The notes beneath the pieces were generated by a model. That model was given only the letters and a program-made list of their open reading frames with translations, did no database searches and was not told where the DNA came from. The position numbers and the translations under genes were made by a program. DNA of 64,000 nucleotides, from assembly GCA_030435675.1 (NCBI GenBank), contig CM059621.1:1736001-1800000 (forward strand), given 5' to 3'. Below are positions 21,843 through 32,105 of this stretch, one piece after another. The stretch is from Steinernema hermaphroditum (lineage: Eukaryota > Nematoda > Chromadorea > Rhabditida > Steinernematidae). Each line of letters begins with the position of its first letter. The stretch's first letter is position 1.

Positions 21843-21958
21843 TCATTATTGTTGTTAGCTTTGTAAGAATCTCTCCCACTTCTGTATTGTGTCTAATACG
21901 CCCCCTTTTCAATGACATAAAACCCCGATGTATTTTGAATAAATCATTGGCAGCAACA
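21831..21958 (+). repeat. 3' LTR of inner BEL/Pao element
   Basis: 128 bp, identical to 13515-13642. The polyprotein frame ends inside it at 21842. Confidence 0.95.
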
Positions 21959-21963
21959 CGTCT

Positions 21964-22340
21964 AGCCAGTCTGACATCACGTCAAGACGGAAGTTCGCGT
22001 CTCTCAAGACGCCTTCTATTTCGTCTACACAATCGTATCCCTTGTTCGAATAGTGATCGATATCGTCTGCTTCCTTGGCTCGTTCAGCCTCGGAAAACTG
22101 AGCGCATGCATGCTCGAAGTCGTCTAGTACCTTGTTGATCTTTTCCAGAATGGAGCTTAGTCCGTTCCGGTGGCCCTTCAGGATGCTGAACTCCTTCTTG
22201 ACCTCGTCTTCCACCTCACTGTTGTTCCATGAAAGTTCTCGTGAACTCTGCAGTAGTTCCTGCAGTTCTGCGATCTTCGCAGCGGCGTTCTTCGTCTGGC
22301 GCGTGATCTGCGCTTTCTTCGTTCCGAGATTTCCTGACAT
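21964..22340 (-). CDS. Outer element gag, N-terminal part
   Basis: It begins at the Met at 22340 (MSGNLGTKKAQITRQT), the first ATG after the primer site, and reads to the inner element's target duplication. The sequence is rich in charged residues and likely forms coiled coil (KIAELQELLQSS, ILEKINKVLDDFEHACAQF), as in the N-terminus of other BEL gags. The frame resumes at 13514. The open frame also continues upstream of 22340 into the LTR without a stop, so an earlier start cannot be excluded. Confidence 0.75.
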
Positions 22341-22424
22341 CGTTGCGTAGGAATCGTCTGTCTCGGCGTAGTAGTTGGTGTAGTCGTCGGCGTTGTAGTC
22401 GGCGTAGTAGTAGTCGTCTGTTTG

Positions 22425-22436
22425 GCCGATGCACCA
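22425..22436 (-). other. Primer binding site of outer element, tRNA-Gly
   Basis: On the minus strand TGGTGCATCGGC directly adjoins the 5' LTR. It is the same 12 bases as in the inner element, so both use the same primer tRNA. Confidence 0.78.
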
Positions 22437-22756
22437 TGCGCAGAATCGGTCGGGTTCGTCTCGCGGTTGTCGTCTGATCTGCTCGCCAATTCGCAGGCAA
22501 TGTACAATTGCCAGCGGCCACGCGGGAAAAGAGATCACGTATCGGGCTAGAGATTTAATAGAACACTCAAACCTTCAACGCACACAACAAAACAGGAACA
22601 AAAGGCAAGAAAAACAAGGGTGAGAACAACGGGTCTACGAAATACAGTAACATGCACGCCACGCACTCGCGCGCTGCGCTAGCAAGTCAATCGTTGCGAG
22701 AGTCACACTGGTGAATCTCGCTCGTTCGGTTCGGTCGTCGCGGTCGCTCGGCGACA
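22437..22756 (-). repeat. 5' LTR of outer BEL/Pao element
   Basis: 320 bp, differing from 11286-11605 by two G/A or C/T changes. It is followed by the CGCCG target duplication. Confidence 0.92.
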
Positions 22757-22816
22757 CGCCGCAATCTCCTAAAAAATGTCATTATATTAACTATTAACTC
22801 CTTAAGTGTTTGCAAA

Positions 22817-23845
22817 CTACCGTGAAATCACGAGATATGATAGAACTGGTAAGAGTAGGCTATTCAGGAGACTGCCGAAAGCGAATATCGCGCTTCTATA
22901 ATCATTAGCCGGGAACTGTAAGTAATTGTAGACAATCACGACGGACACATCGCCAGTGAAGTGAATAAGTGCGTAAACGTGGACGCTCTTCTCCTTTTCC
23001 AAGTTCTTGATCTTTCCCATTTTCAGCTGCATTCTAATCAAATGGATCGCGATGATGACATAACATAAAAAGCTAGCCAATGCCGCTGTCAGGGTTACTA
23101 TGGCCCCGGTTCTCAATAATGCATAAGAATAGGGTTTAGTGAGGTCAAAACTGGAGACGAACATATCGAGTGTAACGATGAGATCGCAGTAAGGAGTATG
23201 AAGAGCAGCAAAATAAAGTGATCCATACAGAAAACTCGCAATGATCGTAACCTGAAACGTAATTATTAAACAAGAAATTGGGTAATTATGTGCACCTTGC
23301 TGACTATTCGCGGGAATTCCAGATCACACATGACTTTCACCCTGTTAAGAGCTAGGGCAAGGCTCAGCAATTGCTCAGCACATCCGCCCAATCGCGTCAG
23401 TTTTGTCGCGTTTTGCCTCAAGCTCCACAGCTGCACGCCGGCTAGACAGTCGAGTCCAATGAAAAACGATGTAGGCCACATCAGCAGCTGGGCGATGCCT
23501 ATCATTGCCATGATACGATAACATTCCAGTTTGCTGTAGGTTGGACGTGTAAGGACAATCTCAACTCCTTTGTAGACTTATGTTACAGGCGGCACGCTTA
23601 CGTAAACAAGGCGAAGGTACAATGGGCCGCAGATCATTCCTGCCAACAGTTGGCATAGACCATTGATTAGATGAGCCTGATCCATGAGACGTTACAGTAT
23701 TGCTGCAATTATTATTAACGTTAAACTTCGGTTTAACTTACAATAGAAGGGAGTTCGATAATCAACGCAACAGTCAGTTCTCGCAATCCCTTGTGTTCAA
23801 TACTCCACCCAACAATGTTAATACATGTGCGGTATAGAAGAATTC
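22817..23845 (-). CDS. srt-like chemoreceptor (Srg superfamily)
   Basis: Exons read from the right: 23742-23845 (tentative), 23602-23676, 23296-23559 and 22817-23251, with phases agreeing for the last three. The 42-bp intron 23560-23601 uses a weak TTGAG acceptor. The pattern GPLYLRLVYIV ... KLECYRIMAMIG ... SLALALNRVKVM ... FLYGSLYFAALHTPYCD fits the srt family (first helix, Cys-Tyr-x-Ile-Met loop, Asn-Arg at the end of helix 3). The C-terminus ends right after helix 7 (LSYLVISR). The first exon is not secure; no convincing start codon was found, and 23846-24300 could hold further N-terminal sequence. The copy-2 partner is at 49912-50940. Confidence 0.65.
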
Positions 23846-24876
23846 CTGTGAAAAGGGAGCAGTGTTCCCTACGGCCTCATTTACTGGTGAGACCGCCCCA
23901 CTTCCCATTTATGATCTGTAGAACAGGTCCTGTCAACATGGACCGCCCGACTTCCCCTGTGGGTCCTGACAAGCCATCAATGGTTTTGTTAATCCGGCAT
24001 ACGGGTAATTGAAAATGGCAAAGTCCGGAGCAATATCCTAAAAACAATCGCAGCTATCTTATCAGCTATCAGCTGCATGAATCCCAAGGAGGGTTACCAG
24101 TTTCAGAGTGTATACCTCACTCAATGCACAATGATTCTGCGGTACGCTCTGCAGTAGGGAAAGGTTAATATGCGGCATAGTGACCGCTATACAGTAACCC
24201 TTGACGGGAGACGCAACTCTCAGTAGCATATCATAAGTTTGCATGTATCAAAACAGCGCTAGACAACAGTATCACTTTATCGACGTTCACAATAGGTAAA
24301 AGCTGACAGCCAAAACTGTATATACGATATGTGCGAATTCAATTTAGCGTGGCAACGCAATAGCTTGTTCTCACAACAGCGAATAAAACGGAGAACACAT
24401 GTGCCCATTAGTTTTTGTAGCTTCCGAAAAGTAATTGGAAAACCAGTAATTGAAATATGTTTGGATATCATAAATGCTTCTTTTAGATTTTCCCTGCGCA
24501 CTTATAAACGCGGAAGAGCGTCAATAAAGCCAGCTGTTTCGCACGAATTGTGTTCGATTTAGGGACACTCTATGGATTGCGCACATCGCTGGGGCCTGTT
24601 TGTCCATTCGAACCTCGCCCATTTTCAGAGCTACGAAATCGGTGGAACATATCTAACTATTACAGTGAACTTGCCTTGGTTTGGATATAGCGATATTTTC
24701 AGTGGTTGAACACAAATTAAAAAACCTAGGAGGAAGTCCGGCTTGCCGACATTTGATATTCTGGACAGCATGGCAAATGTTATATAAGCACAATAAGTTT
24801 ACGTCAGTGCAGCTGAAAATTGAGACAGAAATCAGTAGGTTTCAATGCAATAGCCACGAAGAATAGTACTTTTCAG
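23846..24876. other. Intergenic; no supported gene
   Basis: Small frames on both strands (for example 24277-24562) have no recognisable domain. The region is well conserved with 50941-51947, which reflects recent duplication rather than selection. It may contain the missing first exon of the srt-like gene. Confidence 0.4.
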
Positions 24877-25264
24877 AATTGAGTTCACCATACACGTCGC
24901 ACAAAACAGCAACCTCACAGGCTACTATGGTTTGAGAGGAGAATGTACTGACTTCGGAGAAGTTATCGCCGCCATTCACTCGACGTCCCTAACAGCATCC
25001 AACGGGAACATTTCTGAGGACCCGTCAGTTCATGAAAATTGTGTTGTTCAATGCCCGCATCACTCGTCTATCCCCATCCTGTTCGGTAATGTGTATTATG
25101 TGACCCGACCTTTATGGTCCCGTGATCTCTAGCATTGCTGTCAATCACCTTTCGGGCCGTCGCTCATCGAGACCATCCTCTCTGCTTCCAATCGTCTCAT
25201 CAAGATGACCGTCGGAGTTCTTCTTGTTTTCGTCCTTGTGGCCGTATGTCTCCGTTGTTGGTGA
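24877..25264 (+). pseudogene. Relic of a BEL-type envelope C-terminus
   Basis: The translated stretch contains LTGYYGLRGECTDF, then ENCVVQCPHHSS...GNVYYV, and after a stop a hydrophobic span MTVGVLLVFVLVAVCLRC. These line up in order and spacing with LTGCYSCTHGA, EQCTVRCPSHVSS...GELYFI and the C-terminal span of the intact envelope at 13821-21842. The frame is broken by the TAG near 25132. No LTR or pol was seen next to it. It is shared with copy 2 and so is older than the segmental duplication. The match is by eye and short. Confidence 0.5.
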
Positions 25265-25644
25265 ACTCTCCTTAGAAATCGAACAAGCGGTGTGTTCCAC
25301 AGAATATACTCAACTTGAGGAACAAGCCCATGAGAAAAAAAGCCTACAGGAAACATTACCGGTATCTCGTTGACTTCAGTTATTGATGGGAAAACTCTGT
25401 TTTCGTTTTTTTTTGGTCAGCGTACCATGATTATTTGATTCATTTTTCGGCCTCAAATCCTGATGTAAGGGAAACAGGTATAGTATTCCCACCAGTAATT
25501 GAAAATGGTTGTGAATTGTGAGAAAACTCTTTTTATCTTTTACACAATTTCTGTGTATTGTTAAGCGGAAACGCCTGTAACAAAAACATAGCCTACTTCA
25601 CACGAATTTTTTCCACAACATAGGGAGATTCTATGGTTCATATC

Positions 25645-26477
25645 GGCGCCCGGACAAAACCGCCAAAAAAAACCGCCAAAGGCAAAACCGCCAAGGACAA
25701 AACCGCCAAACGGACAAAACCGCCAAACGGACAAAACCGCCAAATCAAAAACCGCCAAACGGACAAAACCACCAAACGGACAAAACCGCCAAATCAAAAA
25801 CCGCCAAACGGACAAAACCACCAAACGGACAAAACCGCCAAATCAAAAACCGCCAAACGGACAAAACCGCCAAATCAAAAACCGCCAAACGGACAAAACC
25901 ACCAAACGGACAAAACCGCCAAATCAAAAACCGCCAAACGGACAAAACCACCAAATCATTAACCGCCAAACGGACAAAACCGCCAGAATGAAAACTGTCA
26001 CAGTCGCGTCAAAGTCCTATATAGTAACGTTATAGCAATCATTAAATTCTGTTGGCAACGTTCACGCTCGCTGTGTCAACCATCGACTATCACTTGCAGT
26101 CGTCTAGCAAACTCGGAAAGTGCGAAATTCACCTTCGCCAGAAATTCGTAAGTGGCGATTACATATTGAACATTACATAATTGCTTTCCAATTTTCGCTT
26201 TCTAGTACGTTCTGAAGAATTTGACCAAACCAGGTGCGGTGGTCGGAGGATGCCGCATTCTGGTCGATCAGCGGCCGGAGTGCGCAGCTCTCTCCTCCGC
26301 CATGGATGAAGACGTCGAAGGCCAGATGCCCCTGAGCTCCATCAAGAAGCTGTGTTCCGACCAAATCAGTGCAGGGAAGAAGCTCTAGTCCCTCCATGCC
26401 GCCATCTGGACCCGTCGCAATGGAAGTCCTGCCTGCTTTCCAAAGGGTTTTTGATTTGGCGGTTTTGTCCGAGCGCC
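25645..26477. mobile_element. MULE-type foldback element with tandem repeats in its arm
   Basis: The ends are inverted (GGCGCCCGGACAAAACCGCC on the left; the mirror with one change on the right). They are flanked by a 9-bp duplication, GTTCATATC at 25636-25644 and ATTCATATC at 26478-26486. In copy 2 the duplication is exact. A 9-bp duplication is typical of Mutator-like elements. There is no transposase frame. The interior 26170-26390 has an exon-like open frame on the minus strand with splice-like ends but no known domain. Confidence 0.65.
25660..25990 (+). repeat. Minisatellite in foldback element arm
   Basis: Tandem units of about 15 and 30 bp based on 'ccaaacggacaaaac' and 'cgccaaatcaaaaac'. 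More units are present here than in copy 2 (about 52767-53010), so the array has changed length since duplication. Confidence 0.9.
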
Positions 26478-26486
26478 ATTCATATC

Positions 26487-27696
26487 ATATATTACCGGCG
26501 GCATGACGTACACCCCATTGATGCACAAGAAACGGAGGTATCGAACCGTAGTAATTTGTTCCATCCTGCTTGGAGTAGACAAAGCCCACATTGAACGCAG
26601 TGAGTCCATTAGTTCGCGCGGGCGAAGCGGCGAAGAGTTGAGCCTGGCGCCATGATGGCGGTGTATGGCAAACGAGGTGGAATGTCGTCATCGGATCGGC
26701 TGGTGGCGCGGAGTTTAGGGTTACAGCGAGCATTTGCTTCATTGGACCACGAAGAATCAGGTCATGATTACGGTCTACTATGCGAGACGGCGGCTGTCTT
26801 CCGTTCAGACCTTTTGGAGGCCAGGGATCATCGCGTCAAGACCGATCGCTCGCTCAACTCATTTCTGCGGAATGAAGCGCATCCGGACCATCGAATCTGT
26901 TAGCGTAGGCATGCTGTAACTTCAAAATTGTTGAAAAATTGAGACATAACGGATATGCAATGAACAGCGCAGTTTATTTCCTCCCAATATCATGTTTAAG
27001 GACTCGCCCTATGGTAAACGCTATATATCGCTTCTCCGCTTTTCCTCACTGCATTTCCCATTCGATGTTTTGAAGAGAATGACTACTGACGTAATAAAGA
27101 AATCTAATTGCAGATCAAATTTCACCACTTTCATATTATTACTTGAAGAAACAGCTTCCATACCTCAGCGTTCGCATCCTGAATTTTCTGAACAATTAAA
27201 AAATTCCAAATTTCGAATTTATTCTAACAATTAGAGGCATCCGATCGTTGCCGCATGGTTGCTACATAACATAGCTTCAAACAGTAGCGCGATCTCGTGA
27301 CTCGATAGTTCAATCGATTTTTATATTGCCCACTGACGGTTTCGATTCTTAATGCGTGCGTAGGTGATCACAGGATACAGGGTGTTTTCTGAGATTTCTA
27401 CTTGTTGTTGCCTGTGACAAAGGTAATATAATTAGTGGATATTCTGCGAAGCGTAAGTGACACGGCGCAAAACGGGTAATGTAATATAAACCACTATATT
27501 ATTCTCCAATATCTCGGCCTACGGTAGTCGTGGATGAATACGTGGCCGATGTAGGGGTACCACGCTCCGCGTGTCTAAGCAGTCTCCTGTGGTGAAGTTT
27601 GTGGCTGGCTTCGACAGGTGTGCTTCTGCATGAGTTTTCGGTTGTGCGTGTACGTGAAACAAAATTGCTTACAGAGTCACTTATATTTGAGCTCAG
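26487..27696. other. Intergenic with unassigned open frames
   Basis: Frames at 26485-26742 (-) and 26652-26903 (+) overlap, and neither has a recognisable domain. A 5-bp length difference from copy 2 (near 26632) shifts the reading frame, so coding is doubtful. From about 26900 to 27560 the sequence shows weak direct similarity to 29300-29700, as if an upstream region had been duplicated. Confidence 0.4.
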
Positions 27697-28966
27697 ATGG
27701 CAGAAAACTCTACATTCGTGTACGGCAGCGAGCTGCAAGGACGGGGCTACGCCACAAGAACGGATCTCATTTTTGGCTTTATGACTACAACGGTAAATAA
27801 GCTGGTGAAATAGTGGAGAACAATGACTTTCAGGCCGGAGCAATTGCATTTGGCTCAGCTGTTCTGGACCTGATTCTCATCAAAAATATCAAGATCTTCC
27901 ACAGTGCCTTCGGTTTCTTCTGGGCAACAAGAAGTGTTGCGGAGATGTTCATGGATGTTTCGTTTGCGCTCTATACTGGACCAGTTACAATACTGTAGGC
28001 ATGTCAATCCACATTCGGAGAGTGAAAGCCATTTCAGGCAAAGCAAGAACATGAATCCATACGTATCGATAGTCGTCTACCACTACGCCTTTACGTTCGC
28101 CTATCTGCAGTGCGTCATGAACCTCGTGATCGCCATGAACCGCTTTGTCGCCGTTTGGTTTCCTATGCGTTATATGACCATTTTCTCTAAGAGAATATGC
28201 TGGTTTGTAGCGATTTTCGCGGCTTGTCAATCAGTGACTATTCCAACTCTTTATATAAGTAAGTTCTCTCAATGCATGCTTTGTAGATTTGTTTCAGTAT
28301 TCCCTTGTCAAAACATTGCATACGGACCTCAATTCTACGCGAATGTTTTTCCCAAGTGCATCGCCGATATGGATCGAGACTATTCTCTTCTGGCCTACGT
28401 CTTGGTAAAGGCATGTTTCATAATTGCATGTTGCGGTACCGCTGTAATGAACTTCGCAACGTTTTGTAAGATAGGACATGTCAGATTTGTATGTCACACA
28501 TGGTGTCGGTGCATTTCTGTGAAAAAATACAATTTAGACTTCAATAGCGAGATTTAAAAGCGAGGAATTTAAAAGGGATATCCGATTGTTCGTACTGGTA
28601 ATTGTCAATTTCGTTTTAGATTACGGAATCACTGTTTCAGGGGGTTGTCCAAGACGTGCTCATGATGATTATCGTGCTAATGATTTTGGTTTGCAACACG
28701 AAGACGGACCTCAGCGTTGTGGGTGCGTTGCTGAGCTATGACGGATTGATCTTCATCTACATATTCAACACGTAGGCTTAGGATGTTTCGTAATTGCGTA
28801 TTTCGAGCTTAGGGTGTCCATGGTGATCTTCAACCCTGAATGCCGTAGATTTGTTTTCGGCGAGAGAGCGGCAAGAGTGGCCGCCAAGAATAGTCTTGGA
28901 ACCACAACAGCATCTCGAGCAACTGCAACTTTGGAGCAGAGCACCGAAGTGTCATTCCGAGACTAA
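27697..28966 (+). CDS. srx-like chemoreceptor, seven exons
   Basis: Exons: 27697-27792, 27834-27994, 28038-28258, 28298-28479, 28538-28597, 28641-28771 and 28813-28966, giving 334 residues with all phases matching. Helix 1-2 includes the srx-like IFHSAFGFFWATRSVAE. Helix 3 ends with NRFVAVWFPMRY and FSKR. The late exons read RFKSEEFKRDI, then GVVQDVLMM, SYDGLIFIYIFNT and VIFNPECRR. It has a short N-terminus without signal peptide, as in the family. The partner at 55787 is intact, and a convergent paralogue lies at 29903. Exon 4 uses a GTCAGA donor where the paralogue has GTAAGA; it is still usable. Family assignment to srx is from motif memory. Confidence 0.82.
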
Positions 28967-29902
28967 CTACCACGGAAACAAAAAAGGATCAAAACAGTTG
29001 TATTTTTCATTTAAGTGTTGCTAACAGTCTCTTGTAATTCGCGTTGTCGTCGTCATTGACAGATAGCTCCCCAGTTGTGAGAAGTATGTTTGGAATAATG
29101 TAGTGACAGAGTGCTCAAGATGTTGTACTTTTTCTACGCAACCGAGTTGTAGTACCGTTTGAATTGCACTTCCCACCATGTGTGATTACCAACCATGGTG
29201 GATGAGCGCCTTCTCGATCGGTGTGCGCCTGGCGCTCCGTCTGTCACCCCATCCTTGTATTTTTTATCATGTCGCTCTATTATCTCCCTAGGCGTAATTG
29301 TGAAAAGAAGATACTTATCGTCTCTGTGATGGTGTAGCCATGCTTTAACTTCAAAACATTTGCTGTTAAAACACAACGAATAGATGTACTGCGTAGCGCA
29401 GTTTGTTCGCTGACTGTTTAATTTCCTAATCTACCAATAGGTGACCAAAGAATCCAGGGCGGTTTCTGATATTTTTCTCTGTTGTTACCAGTGACAACGG
29501 TAATATAAATAGTGAATATTCTGTACAGAGTAATTGATATTGCGCAAAACATGTTAACCAAATAAAAACCACTATATTATTCTCTAGCAAACGTCAAATA
29601 TAGCCGGGAATCTTCGCGGATTACGGTATCATATCATAAGATAGTCGTGGATTAAGAGCCGTATGCGGCAAAGCGACTGGGTTCCGCGTAATAGGTTTGT
29701 CGTCCGTTGCATAGTTCGTAGGTCCGCCACTGTCGTATATTTACCCGGCCCGACTTGCAGCATTCCATTCCTTAATGCAGCCCTAGGAGATGTGGTTCAC
29801 GTGCACAGATTTATTGGATAAGCGTTGTATGTATGTCGGGCACGGAATTATGGTAGGGGAGAGTGATGGGATATTCGTGTACGACTACTCTCCCTGTGTC
29901 TA
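28967..29902. other. Intergenic between convergent srx-like genes
   Basis: No gene was recognised. Bases 29300-29700 weakly repeat, in the same direction, 26900-27560 upstream of the first srx-like gene (shared 'accactatattattctc' and 'gtaatataa...tagtg.atattctg' blocks). This suggests the remnant promoter of a lost third gene copy. Confidence 0.45.
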
Positions 29903-31215
29903 TTAGCCTTCAGTTCCACTGTTGGTTTGTTCGTTACTCTCCGACAACCCGGTGGTTAAAGGTACAGGTTGAGATGCGAAGTAGGGTGCATGTGAAGATG
30001 CGAATGTCGTAGTTCCATCATTCTTGGGGGCCACTCTGGCCACTGTCTTACCGAAAACAAATCGGCGACATTCGGGGTTAAATATTACCATTGAGACTCT
30101 AAGCGTTTAATGGTAAAAAAACAATGAAATACAACCTACGTATTGAATATGTAGATGAATATCACTCCATCGTAACTTAACAGGGCTCCAATGATGCTGA
30201 CGTCCGTCTGCGTGTTGCAAAGCAATATCGTAAAGGCAATAAACATCATGAATATGTCTTGAGCAACGCCCTGAAATGATTCTTCTTGAAAAGTAACAAG
30301 CAACAGCCGCCTACCAATACGAACAGTCGAATATCCCGTTTAAATTCCTCGCTTTTGAATCTCGCTATTGAGGTCTGAAATGTGTAAAACATTTATAGTA
30401 ATATTATGTGTGACCTACATATCTTACGTGCCCTATCTTGCAAAAAGTGGTGAAGTTAATGGCTGCCGTTCCACAGCAGGCAATTATGAAACATGTTTTC
30501 ACCAAGACGTAAGCCAGAAGAGAATAGTTTCGTTTCATATCGGCGCTGCACTTGGGAAAAACGTTTGCGTAGAACCGAGGCCCGTATGCAATGTTTTGAC
30601 AGGGGAATACTAAAAGACAGCCATGTGATAAAGTATGCTTTGAGAGAACTCACTTATATAGAGGGCCGGGATACTTATTGATTGGCAACCCCCGAAAATC
30701 GCTACGAACCAGCATATCCTCTTAGAGAAGATGGTCGTATAACGCATAGGAAACCAAACAGCGACAAAACGGTTCATGGCGATCACAAGGTTCATGATGC
30801 ACTGAAGATAAGCGAACGTGAAGGCGTAGTGGTAGACGACTATCGATACGTATGGATTCATGTGTTTGCTTTGCCTGAAATGGCTTTCACTCTCCGAATG
30901 TGGATTGCCATGCGTACAGTATTGTGACTGGTCCAGTATAGAGCGCATATGAAACATCCATGAACATCTCCGCAACACTTCTTGTCGCCCAGAAGAAGCC
31001 GAAAGCACTATGGAAGATCATGATATTTTTGATGAGAATCAAGTCCAGAACGGCCGATCCATACGCGATCGCTCCGAACTGAAAGTCATTGTTCTGCACT
31101 GTTTTAATAGCATACGTACCGTTGTGGTCATGAAACCAAAAATGAGATCCGTTCTTGTGGCGTAGCCTCGTCCTTGAAGCTCGCTGCCGTACACAAAGGT
31201 AGAGTTTTCTGCCAT
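29903..31215 (-). CDS. srx-like chemoreceptor, convergent paralogue
   Basis: Exons from the right: 31120-31215, 30918-31078, 30654-30874, 30428-30609, 30315-30374, 30140-30270 and 29903-30098. Exon lengths match the gene at 27697 for the first six (96, 161, 221, 182, 60 and 131 bp), with a longer last exon, giving 348 residues. It has the same motifs: IFHSAFGFFWATRSVAE, NRFVAVWFPMRY, RFKSEEFKRDI, SYDGVIFIYIFNT and FNPECRRFVFGKT, then a Ser/Thr-rich cytoplasmic tail. The identical exon plan shows it arose by inverted duplication of the neighbour. The copy-2 partner at 58432 is also intact. Confidence 0.82.
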
Positions 31216-31519
31216 CTGAGGTCAAATACATACATGTGAATCAATACACGGTTCTGCTTCGCGTGCACGCACAATCGAAATTCACGAACATGCGCAAGTA
31301 GAACTGTCAATATCGACAATGTCTTTACCGCCGAAGGCTGGTTTGTCACACCCACTGGGCCGAGAGTCCAAATGATATTTGACGCCAATTAGATAAACTG
31401 AAATAGCTTCATCTGATTAGCATGTTTTGGTCTTGCTTACCTGTTATAGTAGCGTTGTCACTGGCAACGAAAATTAGAGAGCTATTCCGGTGATTTCGGA
31501 ACCTACCTAATCACGAAAA

Positions 31520-31552
31520 AAAACCGGCACCGGAAAACCGGGTCCCTAGTCC
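31520..31552. mobile_element. Isolated hAT-like terminus
   Basis: On the minus strand this reads CTAGGGACCCGG...CCGGTGCCGG with a T-run, resembling the end of the element at 5265-6538. The other end is missing. The same relic is at about 60040-60072, so it predates the segmental duplication. Confidence 0.55.
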
Positions 31553-31599
31553 ACATGACTGGTGTTCAGCTTGCGCACCAATAGACCCTACAGGGTGGC

Positions 31600-32105
31600 C
31601 CAGAATTACCGTGACGCCGATTCAAATTATTCAATTTCGGTCGTTGTGAAGCCGCCATCGAAGAAGGCTATGAGAACATTGTGCAAGTGGAGAGAAGCTG
31701 CTTTACTGTATCTGTGGCGATTTTAAGAGCCAGTTTTAAAAGTTCGGAGAAAACACTGTATGTAGAAGGGAGTCAAGATCAAACCCTTCCTCCACCAGGG
31801 TCTCATTCTGGCGAATGCGTTACAAAAACTAGAAACTTTTAACTCGGATTACTTTCCTGTTTTGCAAGTACACTTTGAAAACTGGCAATGAACGCTGATG
31901 CAGAATTGGACACCGGCTCATAGAGCCAAATCAATAATGGACTTCTGTAAGGAGCCGATCCCAATCTTTCTCAGTGAAGAGGACTGGTTCTCAAACGGCC
32001 CAGATTTCAAATGGGCCCTAAGATATGGGGCATCTTGGAGAAAATGTTTGCCTGCGCAACAATCGACTTACTGAAAGCTGCTCTTCACAAAGCCTGGGAA
32101 TAAAT
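31600..32105 (+). pseudogene. Tc1/mariner-like transposase relic
   Basis: Decayed frames include an N-terminal helix-turn-helix-like part (IEEGYENIVQVER in copy 2) and a C-terminal DDE-domain part: WTPAHRSKSIMDFCKE, then GIWGILEKM and SLKAALHKAW. These correspond to the conserved 'APAHRAK...W...WGILE...SLKAAL' pattern of Tc1-like transposases. A terminal 'cagggtggcccagaattacc' lies at the start. Many frameshifts are present. It is shared with 60110-60610. Confidence 0.7.

Larger units (their letters stand above)
13515..21958 (+). mobile_element. Complete BEL/Pao retroelement with envelope-like region
   Basis: Identical 128-bp LTRs (13515-13642 and 21831-21958) are flanked by the 5-bp duplication CGTCT at 13510-13514 and 21959-21963. 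The element contains a tRNA-Gly primer site and a single open frame covering gag, pol and env. Identical LTRs and an unbroken frame imply a very recent insertion. It lies in the opposite orientation inside the gag of the outer element. No clear polypurine tract precedes the 3' LTR ('tcggccccag'). GC content and codon use are much higher than in the AT-rich receptor genes around it. Confidence 0.95.
11286..22756 (-). mobile_element. Outer BEL/Pao LTR element, gag-only, interrupted by a second element
   Basis: The 320-bp LTRs (11286-11605 and 22437-22756) differ at two positions and have TG...CA ends. They are flanked by the 5-bp duplication CGCCG at 11281-11285 and 22757-22761. Copy 2 shows the empty site at about 49851-49855. 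Coding is on the minus strand, with the 5' LTR on the right and a tRNA-Gly-type primer site beside it. Outside the nested element, the internal region is only about 2.4 kb and is filled by one gag frame; no protease, RT or integrase is present. It would need pol proteins from a partner to move. Confidence 0.92.

Noticed and set aside
22541..22756. Gag start inside the LTR (frame open to 22538)
   Set aside because: That sequence lies within the 5' LTR and primer site; the first Met after the primer site, at 22340, is the more likely start.
23560..23601. Acceptor 'ctacag' near 23540 for the srt-like gene
   Set aside because: It puts the two exons out of phase and removes a well-formed loop; the upstream TTGAG acceptor restores both.
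25633..25962. Open frame of 109 codons rich in Lys, Thr, Pro and Gln
   Set aside because: It is a translation of the minisatellite; the copy-2 version changes length with the repeat number and has no domain.
25660..25990. CRISPR-like array of short repeats
   Set aside because: Units are contiguous or nearly so with no unique spacers of constant length, the array mirrors itself at the other end of an element with a 9-bp target duplication, and the genome is eukaryotic.
26485..26903. Protein-coding gene just right of the foldback element
   Set aside because: Overlapping frames on both strands, a 5-bp difference between copies that shifts the frame, and no domain.
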